NCBI GenBank assembly: GCA_964645935.1
Contig: CAZYAK010000027.1
Coordinates: forward strand, 1-16,350
Origin: CAZYAK01 sp964645935
Lineage (GTDB): Bacteria > Patescibacteriota > Gracilibacteria > Peribacterales > Peribacteraceae
Direction of reading: 5' to 3'
Length of the DNA: 16,350 nucleotides
The translations under genes were made by a program, and so were the position numbers. Under the pieces are notes generated by a model that searched no databases, had not been told where the DNA came from, and saw only the letters and a list, made by a program, of their open reading frames with translations. Position 1 is the first letter of the stretch, and the number at the start of each line of letters is the position of its first letter. This document shows positions 1-5,923 of the stretch, piece by piece.

Positions 1-172
1 GCGTGACGCCGGCGCCCGTGAAGATGGAGAAGCCCAGGGACTTGGGGATGCTGAGCAAGCCGAGCAGCAGGTGCTCCGTGCCGATGTAGGGGCTCTTCAC
101 GTTCTTCGCCTCCTGCTCCGCGATCTGGAGCGCGAGTTTGGCGTTGGGCGTGAAGCGATCGAAGGGATGCAT
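1..172 (-). CDS. clpC: ClpC-type AAA+ unfoldase, N-terminal fragment (runs off window start)
   Basis: Only the first 57 codons lie in the window; the gene continues beyond base 1. The product begins MHPFDRFTPNAKLALQIAEQ and continues with the EAKN...PYIGTEHLLLGLL pattern. This is the first helical repeat of the Clp N domain, which binds adaptors and substrates in ClpA/ClpC proteins. In the family this domain precedes two AAA+ modules that unfold proteins for the ClpP protease in the cytoplasm; those modules are outside the window. The ATG at 170-172 gives the expected Clp_N start. No Shine-Dalgarno is visible. A promoter overlapped by a CIRCE operator lies about 80-110 nt upstream, which points to heat-shock control by HrcA. 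ClpC is preferred to ClpA or ClpB because of the motif spelling, but the absent ATPase domains would be needed to settle it. Confidence 0.85.
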   Translation of the reverse strand, partial: MHPFDRFTPNAKLALQIAEQEAKNVKSPYIGTEHLLLGLLSIPKSLGFSIFTGAGVT

Positions 173-220
173 ACGTGATCTGGGAAGGTGGGAAACGGGG
201 ATTCCCGATGGGGGCTTGCC

Positions 221-248
221 CTGTACCGGAGCGAAGCGGCTGGTACAG
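221..248 (-). other. Hairpin in the predicted clpC 5' leader
   Basis: CTGTACC (221-227) and GGTACAG (242-248) are perfect 7-bp inverted repeats around a 14-nt loop. They lie in the leader between the predicted clpC start site (about 251) and the ATG at 172. The structure could affect mRNA stability or be a second operator; nothing further can be said from sequence. Confidence 0.4.
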
Positions 249-252
249 AGAG

Positions 253-279
253 TTGGCACTCTAATCCTTGGAGTGCCAG
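253..279. promoter_or_regulatory. CIRCE operator (HrcA binding site) upstream of clpC
   Basis: The inverted repeat TTGGCACTC - 9 nt - GAGTGCCAG matches the CIRCE consensus TTAGCACTC-N9-GAGTGCTAA at 15 of 18 arm positions. It keeps the exact 9-nt spacer and the GCACTC/GAGTGC core. The left A-to-G change is compensated on the right by T-to-C, so pairing is kept. The element covers the candidate -10 and most of the spacer of the clpC promoter, as expected for repression by HrcA. No hrcA gene is in this window. Confidence 0.85.
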
Positions 280-286
280 CTGTCCA
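258..286 (-). promoter_or_regulatory. Sigma-70-like promoter of clpC
   Basis: On the minus strand TGGACA (281-286, 5/6 to the -35 consensus) and TAGAGT (258-263, 4/6 to the -10) are separated by exactly 17 nt. Transcription would begin near 251, giving a leader of about 80 nt. The overlap with the CIRCE operator supports the assignment. Confidence 0.6.
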
Positions 287-436
287 TCGGTATCAAGACA
301 TTCTAGGGCAAGACGGCCCAAAGAGCATTGTTCGAAGCCAAGCCTCGGTGGTCGCATGCACGAATGTCGGGAAAGCCTGACGTGGGGAGGGCACGCGAAT
401 ACGTCACTCTACCGCAGCCGGGTTCCGCAGTTCACC

Positions 437-456
437 AAAAAAGCCGGGAAAACGGC
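437..456 (-). terminator. Possible weak intrinsic terminator after the AI-2E gene
   Basis: Nine bases past the stop of the transporter gene, the minus strand reads GCCG, a 6-nt loop, CGGC and then six T. The all-GC stem is only 4 bp, so termination may be weak. Apart from the clpC promoter, CIRCE site and leader hairpin, I see nothing else in the 173-464 intergenic region. Confidence 0.35.
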
Positions 457-464
457 AGAGGCAC

Positions 465-1760
465 TCAGGCTTCTTCCTGATGCGCGGGCTGGCGGTCAGG
501 GCTGAGCCGCGCGTGGAATGCGCGCCAGTCCTCCAGGAACAGCGCGATGATCGTCGTGAGCGGGATGGAGAGGATCACGCCGAGCACGGGATGGAGGATC
601 CACGGGAAGCTGATGCCCACGAGCATCGCGAACATGATGGCGATGGGCGAGAGACCTACAGCACGCTTCATGATGAGTGGCACCAGCAGGTTGTTCTCAC
701 ACCACTGGATGACGTAGAACACCGCGGCGATCACCAGACCCCAGAAGAACCCCTGCTGCGTCATGGCAATGAGCACAGCGGGCACCGCGGCGATGAGCGG
801 GCCCACTACCGGGATGAACTCCGTGAAGCCTGCGAGAATGGCCAGCGTGAGGGCGTAGGGCACGCGCAGGATGCTGAGCGCCAGGAACACCATGAAGCCT
901 ACGGAGAGGCACAGCAGCAGCTGCCCGCGCACCCATTGGGAGAGCTTCCACTGGATGGCCTCCGACTTGTCGTGCACGTACGTGCGGTAGCGCCACGGCA
1001 CGAAGCCCCTCAGCCATGCGACAATGCGCTCTTTTTCCAGCTGCATGAAGAACGCGAGCACCAGGATGAAGATGAGGTTGAGGAAGAAATCCAACACCGA
1101 TCCTGCCAGATGCGCTGCGAAGATCAGTGAGCCTTGGGCGGTGGTGGAGAGTGTGCTGGACAGCTGCTGCAGCGCGTCCGTGAACTGCGTAATGGAGAGG
1201 TTCTGCAGCGTGTTCTGGATGAAGAGCGTGAGGCGCTCGTTGACGTCCTCGGCGAGGAAGGGGAGCGCCACGTGAGGGTCCTGCAGGAAGAGGTTTACAC
1301 GCTCGCTCGTGAATGCGGCGATTTGCTGCAGCTGATCAGCGATAATGGGGATGAGCGACACCAGCAGGAACACGAACAGCGCCATCGCAATGACGTACAG
1401 GATGAGGATGCCCACCCCGCGCGGGATGCCGAACCGCCGCATGGTCTGCACGCCGGGGTCGATGATCGTCGCCACGAACACCGACAACAGCAGCAGGACG
1501 ATTTTATCCTTGAGATGGTAGAGAAGCACGGCTCCCAGCCCGATGGCGAGAATGGCGAAGGCTGCCTTTACCACCGAACCTAGCGACAGGTGCACCGTTA
1601 CCGTGGGGAAGCGCTGGGACTCGGGCAGCGCGGACGCGGTCTCGGGGTCGTGTGCGTTGCGCAGCTCCCGCGCGCGCTTGAGGAGGCGCTGTGCCTTCTC
1701 GCCGATAATGCGCAGCGACGTAAAGGCCTGGCCAGTGGTGCGCTTCTTCTTGGTGCTCAT
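465..1760 (-). CDS. AI-2E family transporter (PerM/TqsA-like membrane protein)
   Basis: The 431-residue product matches the AI-2E family in length and pattern. It has a basic cytoplasmic N-terminus (1-60), paired hydrophobic segments at about 62-100 and 115-140, and an amphipathic region (about 145-215). A membrane block at about 218-240 precedes the C-terminal core. That core carries the family motifs EFIPVVGP (314-321) and ENNLLVPLIM (355-364), followed by a GVILSIPL segment. Members are inner-membrane proteins reported as autoinducer-2 exporters or cation/proton antiporters; the substrate here cannot be told. The start overlaps the stop of the upstream pilin-like gene by 4 nt (ATGA), so the two are almost certainly one operon and translationally coupled. 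No Shine-Dalgarno precedes the ATG. The C-terminal tail after 410 is charged and probably cytoplasmic. Confidence 0.9.
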   Translation of the reverse strand: MSTKKKRTTGQAFTSLRIIGEKAQRLLKRARELRNAHDPETASALPESQRFPTVTVHLSLGSVVKAAFAILAIGLGAVLLYHLKDKIVLLLLSVFVATIIDPGVQTMRRFGIPRGVGILILYVIAMALFVFLLVSLIPIIADQLQQIAAFTSERVNLFLQDPHVALPFLAEDVNERLTLFIQNTLQNLSITQFTDALQQLSSTLSTTAQGSLIFAAHLAGSVLDFFLNLIFILVLAFFMQLEKERIVAWLRGFVPWRYRTYVHDKSEAIQWKLSQWVRGQLLLCLSVGFMVFLALSILRVPYALTLAILAGFTEFIPVVGPLIAAVPAVLIAMTQQGFFWGLVIAAVFYVIQWCENNLLVPLIMKRAVGLSPIAIMFAMLVGISFPWILHPVLGVILSIPLTTIIALFLEDWRAFHARLSPDRQPAHQEEA

Positions 1761-2161
1761 GAGGTGGGGCCGGAGAGGAGCACGGATACGATGGTGTCCA
1801 CGATGAGGAAGGACAAGACGGCAAACACGAGACCGAGGATGGCATTGCGGATGCGAGCCTTAGCCTGCGATGAGTCGCCCTTGAGACCCGAGAGCGCCCA
1901 CTCGTAGCCCGCCCAGATGATCATGAGGAGGCAGATGGTCCCCAAGAGCCCAAAGATCATCTTGATGAGGTAGCCCAGGTAGATGGGGACGCAGTCGAAG
2001 TGGATCTCCCCTGTAATGAAATTGCAGGGGCCCAGCACCCCCGACTCCGGGATGAGCTGCGGCGCAAAGCCCGACGGCGCATCTGCGTGGACGAGCAGCG
2101 GGAGCAGGCCTGCGACGAGCCCGAGCGCTGCGGCGGCTCGGAGAGGGATCGAGAAGCGCAT
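1757..2161 (-). CDS. VirB2/TrbC pilin-like small membrane protein with signal peptide
   Basis: The product has 134 residues from the ATG at 2159-2161. A GTG at 2185 would add eight residues, but the ATG fits a signal peptide better and sits 7 nt after a -10-like CATACT. Residues 1-27 look like a cleavable signal (basic start, hydrophobic core, cut near HADA). Two transmembrane helices follow at about 59-84 and 106-130, joined by a short basic loop with GLKGDSSQAKARIRN. This size and two-helix layout resemble VirB2/TrbC-type pilins and the pilin-like proteins common in CPR genomes. Cys46 and Cys57 could form an extracytoplasmic disulfide. The gene is coupled to the AI-2E transporter downstream. 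No other type IV secretion gene is in the window, so a pilus role is unproven. Confidence 0.7.
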   Translation of the reverse strand: MRFSIPLRAAAALGLVAGLLPLLVHADAPSGFAPQLIPESGVLGPCNFITGEIHFDCVPIYLGYLIKMIFGLLGTICLLMIIWAGYEWALSGLKGDSSQAKARIRNAILGLVFAVLSFLIVDTIVSVLLSGPTS

Positions 2162-2168
2162 CACGCCA

Positions 2169-2197
2169 AGTATGGGGGAGGGCACGGCGGGTGTCGC
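2169..2197 (-). promoter_or_regulatory. Candidate leaderless promoter of the pilin-like/AI-2E operon
   Basis: On the minus strand GCGACA (2192-2197, 4/6) and CATACT (2169-2174, 4/6) are spaced by 17 nt. The -10 ends 7 nt before the ATG, so transcription would start at or next to the start codon. Confidence 0.45.
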
Positions 2198-2234
2198 TTG
2201 TCGCCGGGGCGGGATGTGGCTGTAGCTCTAATCG

Positions 2235-2337
2235 AAAGGCACAAAGGGCGCAAAAGGGACAGAGGTCCTTGCCAAGCACTCAGCTCCTCGACAGCGCACC
2301 CTTTTCTCATTTGTCCCTTCTGTGCCCTTTGTGCCTT
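2235..2337. repeat. Inverted repeat built of 9-bp tandem units
   Basis: The left arm holds three 9-bp units, AAAGGCACA, AAGGGCGCA and AAAGGGACA (2235-2261). The right arm at 2312-2337 is the reverse complement of the same array, matching at 24 of 26 bases; one difference still allows G-U pairing. The loop is 50 nt. The element fills most of the 233-bp intergenic region between the divergent pilin-like and dus genes. It has no T-tract and sits far upstream of both starts, so it is not an ordinary terminator. I see no other gene or RNA in 2162-2394. Confidence 0.8.
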
Positions 2338-2374
2338 CGCCAGCTACTCCGCAGCCGCGCCCCCCGGATTCCGC

Positions 2375-2380
2375 TATACT
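2375..2380 (+). promoter_or_regulatory. -10 element of the dus promoter
   Basis: TATACT (5/6 to consensus) ends 14 nt before the ATG at 2395, predicting a 5' leader of only about 8 nt. No convincing -35 is seen at the proper distance. Confidence 0.45.
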
Positions 2381-2394
2381 TCCACCCCGCCCCC

Positions 2395-3354
2395 ATGCCG
2401 TTCTCCTGGTCCACCGCCCCCCGGCCCATGGTCGCGCTCGCTCCTATGGCGGGCGTCACCGACGCGTCGTACCGGCAGCTCATCAAGCGGCTCAGCCCGG
2501 AGACGATCCTCTATAACGAGTTCCTCTCCACAGACGCGCTGGCCTACGGCGCCAAGAAGACGTTGGAGATGCTGGAGTTCGATCCGGACCTCGAGCGCCC
2601 GTACATCGTGCAGGTGTTCGGCAGCGATCCCGACCACTTCCTGGCCGCAGCCAAGATTATTGAGGAGGCAGGCGCCGACGGCATCGACATCAACATGGGC
2701 TGCCCCGCGGCCAAGGTGGTGTCTTCGTGTCACGGTTCCGCACTCATTCGCCAGCCGGACCTCGCCGCCCGTCTCGTGGAGGCCACCGTGAAGGCGGTCA
2801 AGATTCCCGTGAGCGTGAAGACGCGACTAGGCTGGGACACCCACGAGACGCTCATCCCGTTCTGCAGGCGTTTGGTGGAAGCAGGCGCGCAGGCCTTCGC
2901 CATCCACGGCCGCCGTTACCACGACAAGTTTTCCGGTACATCCAACTGGGACCCCATCTACGCGCTCAAGGAGTCCGTCTCGGTGCCCGTGATCGGCAAC
3001 GGCGATATCGCCTCTGGCGCGGACGCCGTGGAGAAAATCGGCAACCTGGATGGCGTCATGGTGGGCCGTGGCACTTTTGGGAATCCCTGGGTGATGGCGG
3101 ACATCGTGAAGGCGCTGGCTGTCCGAGCACACACACCGTCGACCATCGCCTCCATGACGTTCACACAGAAGATCCCCGTCATTTTGGAGCACTGCGAGCT
3201 CGCTATTCGCATCAAGGGCGAGAAGCGCGGGATGCTGGAGATGCGCCGACACCTCAGCAGCTACGTGAAGGGTTTTGATGGCGCTGCCGACCTGCGCAGC
3301 AAGCTAGTGCGTGTGGAGACGTACGCCGAGGCGCGCGCGCTGCTGGGGGTCTGA
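2395..3354 (+). CDS. dus: tRNA-dihydrouridine synthase (Dus family)
   Basis: This 319-residue FMN enzyme reduces specific uridines in the tRNA D-loop region using NADPH. The Dus TIM-barrel motifs appear in order: APMAGVTD (16-23, FMN site), DINMGCPA (98-105, with Cys103 as the expected catalytic acid), VKTRLGW (141-147, flavin lysine), IHGRRYHDKFSG (170-181), GNGDI (201-205) and GRGTFGNPW (224-232). A short helical C-terminal domain with RRH and YVKGF follows. The ATG at 2395 is chosen because the open frame upstream is the 9-bp repeat region and has no Dus similarity. The spelling is closest to the DusB/NifR3 type, but the subfamily is not certain. It is convergent with the PP2C gene, leaving only 2 nt between stops and no terminator. 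Confidence 0.93.
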   Translation: MPFSWSTAPRPMVALAPMAGVTDASYRQLIKRLSPETILYNEFLSTDALAYGAKKTLEMLEFDPDLERPYIVQVFGSDPDHFLAAAKIIEEAGADGIDINMGCPAAKVVSSCHGSALIRQPDLAARLVEATVKAVKIPVSVKTRLGWDTHETLIPFCRRLVEAGAQAFAIHGRRYHDKFSGTSNWDPIYALKESVSVPVIGNGDIASGADAVEKIGNLDGVMVGRGTFGNPWVMADIVKALAVRAHTPSTIASMTFTQKIPVILEHCELAIRIKGEKRGMLEMRRHLSSYVKGFDGAADLRSKLVRVETYAEARALLGV

Positions 3355-3356
3355 GC

Positions 3357-4208
3357 TCAGACGCGAATCCGCTCCACCGCCACGAAGCTGCGGTTGTCGC
3401 GCGCAACGGGCAGATTCCGTTCTTTGCGCATCTGGTGGTTTTGCATGCGCGAGATGCTGAGGCGCCACACTTCTGTAAGGAGGTCTTCCAGCGAGAGGCG
3501 TGTGGCCAGCGTGATGAGCTCCTCCGGGGGGACGTTGCCGTCGATGCCGTCGCTGCACAGAAGCAGGCGGTCGCCAGCCACGAGGCGGAGCGTATGGGCG
3601 GAGGGGTCGAACCCTTCGCCACCCACGAAACGGGTGAGCGTGTTGGCGTATTGATGCGTGTCTATCTCCTCCTGTCCGATGACGCCCTTATCTGCCAACT
3701 CCTGCGCGATTGTGTGCCCCTTAGACAGCGTCCACTCGGGAGCGCTGCGCCATCGATTCGGGACCGGGATCCATGACGATGCCCAGAATCGTTCTTTGGT
3801 GCTGTGCTTCCGCCGGTGGATCCACCGTGTGTCGCCGAGCCACAGCATCTCGGCCGTGTCGGACCCAAACTGGGCCGTCGTCACCGCGGCGCCGGTCTTG
3901 TGCTTGGTCTGCAAAACCTTCTCCGTCAGCTCCTCATGTGCTCTGAGCAGGCCTGCGCGCAGGTTCGTGCGGTTCTGCACGAGAGACACGGCGATGCGCT
4001 CCGCGGTGTCGCGGCCGTCCGCCAATCCGCCCATGGCGTCGATGACGGCTACCCCCTCAGTAGTGAGCACCACGCGGTCCTGGTTCTCGTCGCGGCCGAT
4101 GCCCTCGTCGCACGCGGCCACGATGTGCAGGCCCGAGGCGGTGTTGTACGACTTGGGCTGCGTGTTCTTCCCCCCGCCGAGCACCACGGCCTGACCGAGA
4201 CGTTCCAT
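3357..4208 (-). CDS. PP2C-family serine/threonine protein phosphatase
   Basis: The 283-residue cytoplasmic protein carries the PPM/PP2C metal-binding motifs in order: DEGIGRDENQD (34-44), VIDAMGG (55-61), a GAAVTTAQF strand (106-114), LGDTRW (124-129), LLLCSDGIDG (215-224) and DNRSFVAV (271-278). Asp44, Asp57, Asp220 and Asp271 are the expected metal ligands, so the enzyme should be active with Mn2+ or Mg2+. Two oddities are visible. The usual DGMGG reads DAMGG, and about 30 residues rich in Arg and Trp (131-160) follow the GDTRW strand. The canonical DHS position reads GHT. No partner kinase is nearby. A promoter lies just upstream, within 50 nt of the rplA terminator, so it is transcribed separately. 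Confidence 0.88.
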   Translation of the reverse strand: MERLGQAVVLGGGKNTQPKSYNTASGLHIVAACDEGIGRDENQDRVVLTTEGVAVIDAMGGLADGRDTAERIAVSLVQNRTNLRAGLLRAHEELTEKVLQTKHKTGAAVTTAQFGSDTAEMLWLGDTRWIHRRKHSTKERFWASSWIPVPNRWRSAPEWTLSKGHTIAQELADKGVIGQEEIDTHQYANTLTRFVGGEGFDPSAHTLRLVAGDRLLLCSDGIDGNVPPEELITLATRLSLEDLLTEVWRLSISRMQNHQMRKERNLPVARDNRSFVAVERIRV

Positions 4209-4214
4209 AGTTCT

Positions 4215-4242
4215 ACAGTAGGCTACTACACGAAAACGTCAA
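4215..4242 (-). promoter_or_regulatory. Candidate leaderless promoter of the PP2C gene
   Basis: TTGACG (4237-4242, 5/6) and TACTGT (4215-4220, 3/6) on the minus strand are separated by 16 nt. The -10 ends 6 nt before the ATG at 4208, predicting a start site at the codon itself. Confidence 0.45.
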
Positions 4243-4259
4243 CTTCCGCGATCCTCTGC

Positions 4260-4285
4260 AAAAAGGCGCGGGGATTCCGCGCCTA
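4260..4285 (-). terminator. Intrinsic terminator of rplA
   Basis: Twenty bases past the rplA stop, the minus strand has the perfect stem GGCGCGG/CCGCGCC (4278-4284 with 4266-4272), a 5-nt loop and a run of T (4265-4260). This is the clearest rho-independent terminator in the window. Confidence 0.88.
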
Positions 4286-4304
4286 CTTGAGATCATGGAG
4301 AGGA

Positions 4305-5012
4305 TTAGAGCTGCACCTTCAGGCCCGGGCCCATCGTGGGGGCGATCGAGACGGACAGGATGTACTCACCCTTGATGCCGGCGGGGCGCGCCTCCTTGAG
4401 CGCGGAGATGATGGCCTCGAGATTCTCGGCCAGCTTCTTGCCACCAAAGGACATCTTGCCGAACACAGCGTGGATGATGCCCTGCTTGTCCATCTTGCAC
4501 TCGATGCGTCCGCGCTTGAGTTCCTCGATGGTCTTGGCCACTTTGTCCGTGACGGTGCCTGCCTTGGGGGAGGGCATGAGGCCCTTCTGACCGAGCGTCT
4601 TGGCCACCTTGCCGAGATCTTTCATGATGCGGGGAACGGCCACGGCGATATCGAAATCGATGGTGCCGGACTCGATCTGCTTGATGAGGTCCTCGTTGCC
4701 GGCCAGGTGTGCGCCGGCCTTCTTGGCCTCGTCGATGAGGTCGTCGGGGACGAACGCGGCGATGCGGACGGACTTGCCTGTGCCGTGGGGAAGAGCGACC
4801 GTCGTGCGGACCAACTGGTCGGCTTGGGTGGTGTCGGCGTTGATGCGCACGTGCAACTCGGCCGTCGCATCAAACGTGGCCGTGGAGAGCTGGGTGAGGA
4901 GCTCGGCGGCCTCCTCCACAGAATACGAAGGCTTCGTGACGAGAGCCTTCTTCTCGGCGTACTTCTTGCCGCGTGCGCGGGCCATCTGTGTCTTTTTGGC
5001 CTTATCAGCCAT
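4305..5012 (-). CDS. rplA: Large-subunit ribosomal protein uL1
   Basis: The 235-residue product aligns along its full length with bacterial L1. It begins MADKAKKTQMARARGKKYAE, has the SVEEAAELL stretch near residue 32, and carries the hallmark segments NEDLIKQI, GLMPSPKAGTVT and a C-terminal GEYILSVSIAPTMGPGLKV. L1 forms the mobile stalk at the tRNA exit side and in many bacteria represses its own mRNA. The ATG at 5010-5012 is chosen; an in-frame GTG at 5057 would add a proline-rich stretch unlike L1. The gene is separated from rplK by a membrane-protein gene, which is unusual. It has its own candidate promoter and leader hairpin, and ends in a strong terminator with no rplJ or rplL following. 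Confidence 0.95.
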   Translation of the reverse strand: MADKAKKTQMARARGKKYAEKKALVTKPSYSVEEAAELLTQLSTATFDATAELHVRINADTTQADQLVRTTVALPHGTGKSVRIAAFVPDDLIDEAKKAGAHLAGNEDLIKQIESGTIDFDIAVAVPRIMKDLGKVAKTLGQKGLMPSPKAGTVTDKVAKTIEELKRGRIECKMDKQGIIHAVFGKMSFGGKKLAENLEAIISALKEARPAGIKGEYILSVSIAPTMGPGLKVQL

Positions 5013-5033
5013 AACGAAGGGGGGTAGTGGTGC

Positions 5034-5053
5034 GAGCGTGCCGAAGGGCACTC
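5034..5053 (-). promoter_or_regulatory. Hairpin in rplA leader, possible L1 autoregulatory site
   Basis: In the mRNA sense the leader folds as GAG, TGCC, a CTTC loop, GGCA, a 2-nt CG bulge, then CTC. This makes two short helices broken by an asymmetric bulge, about 20 nt before the start codon. L1 is known to bind such helices with an asymmetric loop in 23S rRNA and in its own mRNA. The link to L1 is inference. Confidence 0.4.
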
Positions 5054-5068
5054 CCACGGGATGGGCCT

Positions 5069-5097
5069 ACTATGCAGAAATTCCAGACGGATTGCAA
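5069..5097 (-). promoter_or_regulatory. Candidate promoter of rplA
   Basis: TTGCAA (5092-5097, 4/6) and CATAGT (5069-5074, 4/6) on the minus strand are 17 nt apart. The site lies directly after the stop of the membrane-protein gene and would give a leader of about 50 nt containing the hairpin at 5034-5053. Confidence 0.45.
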
Positions 5098-5101
5098 CGT
5101 A

Positions 5102-5761
5102 TCAGGCCCGCTTCTTGGAGGGATTCTTGGCTTTGGCGCTGGGTTTGGCCATGGTGACGGGCTTGGCAGTGGCTGAGGCAGCGGCCATGGGGGCGGTGCG
5201 GAAGTCCTGCGGCACCGGGGTGGAGGAACGCGTCACCCAGGAGAGCAGGGTTCCGTAGAGGAAGAGCAGCAGCGGCATGATCCACCACGTGCCCGCGAAC
5301 GACTCGCGCGCGAGGAGCATCGTGAGGAAGAACGAGAGGAGCGCGAGGAGCATCAGGACGTAGCCGACCATCTTCCAGAGGTACCAGAAGATGGTGCCGC
5401 TCACGCGGCGCGAGGCCTCGTCCACGGTGGCGCCCATCGTCTCGTGCCAGAGGAAGGTAAGCCCACCGCCCGCGAAAAGCAGAAGGAGAGACACGTACAC
5501 CTCCGTGGTGAAGCGGTCCTGGCCGGTGACGAGCTTTTCCATGACGGCGTAGAGCGCCGGGATGCCCGAGACGCTCATGAGCACGATGCCCACCGCCATG
5601 AGTACATAACAATACACGGCCTTGCCCACCGCGGCGGGACGCGCACCCGCCGTGAGGAGGCTCGGGATGCAGAGGAGCGCGAAGAGCGGCAGCAGGACAA
5701 GCGGCAAGAGGACGGCGTACACCAGGCCGGCCATGCTCAGGCTGAAGAGAGGTGCGATCAT
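5102..5761 (-). CDS. Unrecognised polytopic membrane protein with lysine-rich tail
   Basis: From the ATG at 5761 the product has 219 residues; the frame is open further upstream (ATG at 5824), so the start is uncertain. I prefer 5761 because it places the first hydrophobic helix at the N-terminus. Five likely transmembrane segments lie at about 8-32, 47-73, 86-106, 126-152 and 157-175. A loop at about 106-125 contains WHETMGATVDEASRRVSG. The tail after 180 is rich in Ala, Pro and Lys and ends NPSKKRA, so it is probably cytoplasmic and may touch nucleic acid or ribosomes. I do not recognise the family. The gene sits between rplK and rplA, where most bacteria have no gene; co-transcription with rplK is possible. 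Function is unknown. Confidence 0.7.
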   Translation of the reverse strand: MIAPLFSLSMAGLVYAVLLPLVLLPLFALLCIPSLLTAGARPAAVGKAVYCYVLMAVGIVLMSVSGIPALYAVMEKLVTGQDRFTTEVYVSLLLLFAGGGLTFLWHETMGATVDEASRRVSGTIFWYLWKMVGYVLMLLALLSFFLTMLLARESFAGTWWIMPLLLFLYGTLLSWVTRSSTPVPQDFRTAPMAAASATAKPVTMAKPSAKAKNPSKKRA

Positions 5762-5855
5762 GTGCGGGAGGGAAACGTCGCGAATCCTACGCGAAAACCC
5801 CCCAACCCCGCACGCGAAAGACATTGCCGGCCCGCGAGGAATCCGCGGAAATCTG

Positions 5856-5920
5856 CAAATTCCAAGCGCCAAATCACAAACGGCTTCGTTTGAAAGATGG
5901 TGCTTGATGCTTGGTGCTTG
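5856..5920. repeat. Inverted array of 7-bp tandem units between rplK and the membrane-protein gene
   Basis: On the plus strand four 7-bp units, CAAATTC, CAAGCGC, CAAATCA and CAAACGG (5856-5883), are followed by GTGCTTG, ATGCTTG and GTGCTTG (5900-5920). The latter are the same kind of unit on the opposite strand (CAAGCAC, CAAGCAT, CAAGCAC). CAAGCGCCAA (5863-5872) pairs fully with TTGGTGCTTG (5911-5920), one pair being G-U. A 6-bp hairpin, CAAACG/CGTTTG (5877-5892), nests inside. The array begins 3 nt past the rplK stop. It lacks a T-tract, so it is not a standard terminator. Confidence 0.75.
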
Positions 5921-5923
5921 CCG

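Noticed and set aside
2230..2340. Cys/Phe-rich peptides such as CPFCALCAF in several frames
   Set aside because: They are translations of the 9-bp repeat units and resemble zinc-finger spacing only by chance.
2191..2394. N-terminal extension of the Dus protein in the open upstream frame
   Set aside because: The extension translates the inverted 9-bp repeat and has no Dus character; Dus proteins begin close to APMAGVTD, and TATACT lies inside the extension.
3804..5027. 407-residue open frame on the plus strand
   Set aside because: It is antisense to PP2C, the rplA terminator and rplA.
5013..5057. GTG start for rplA at 5057
   Set aside because: It adds a hydrophobic proline-rich stretch that L1 lacks and would place the leader hairpin inside the coding region.
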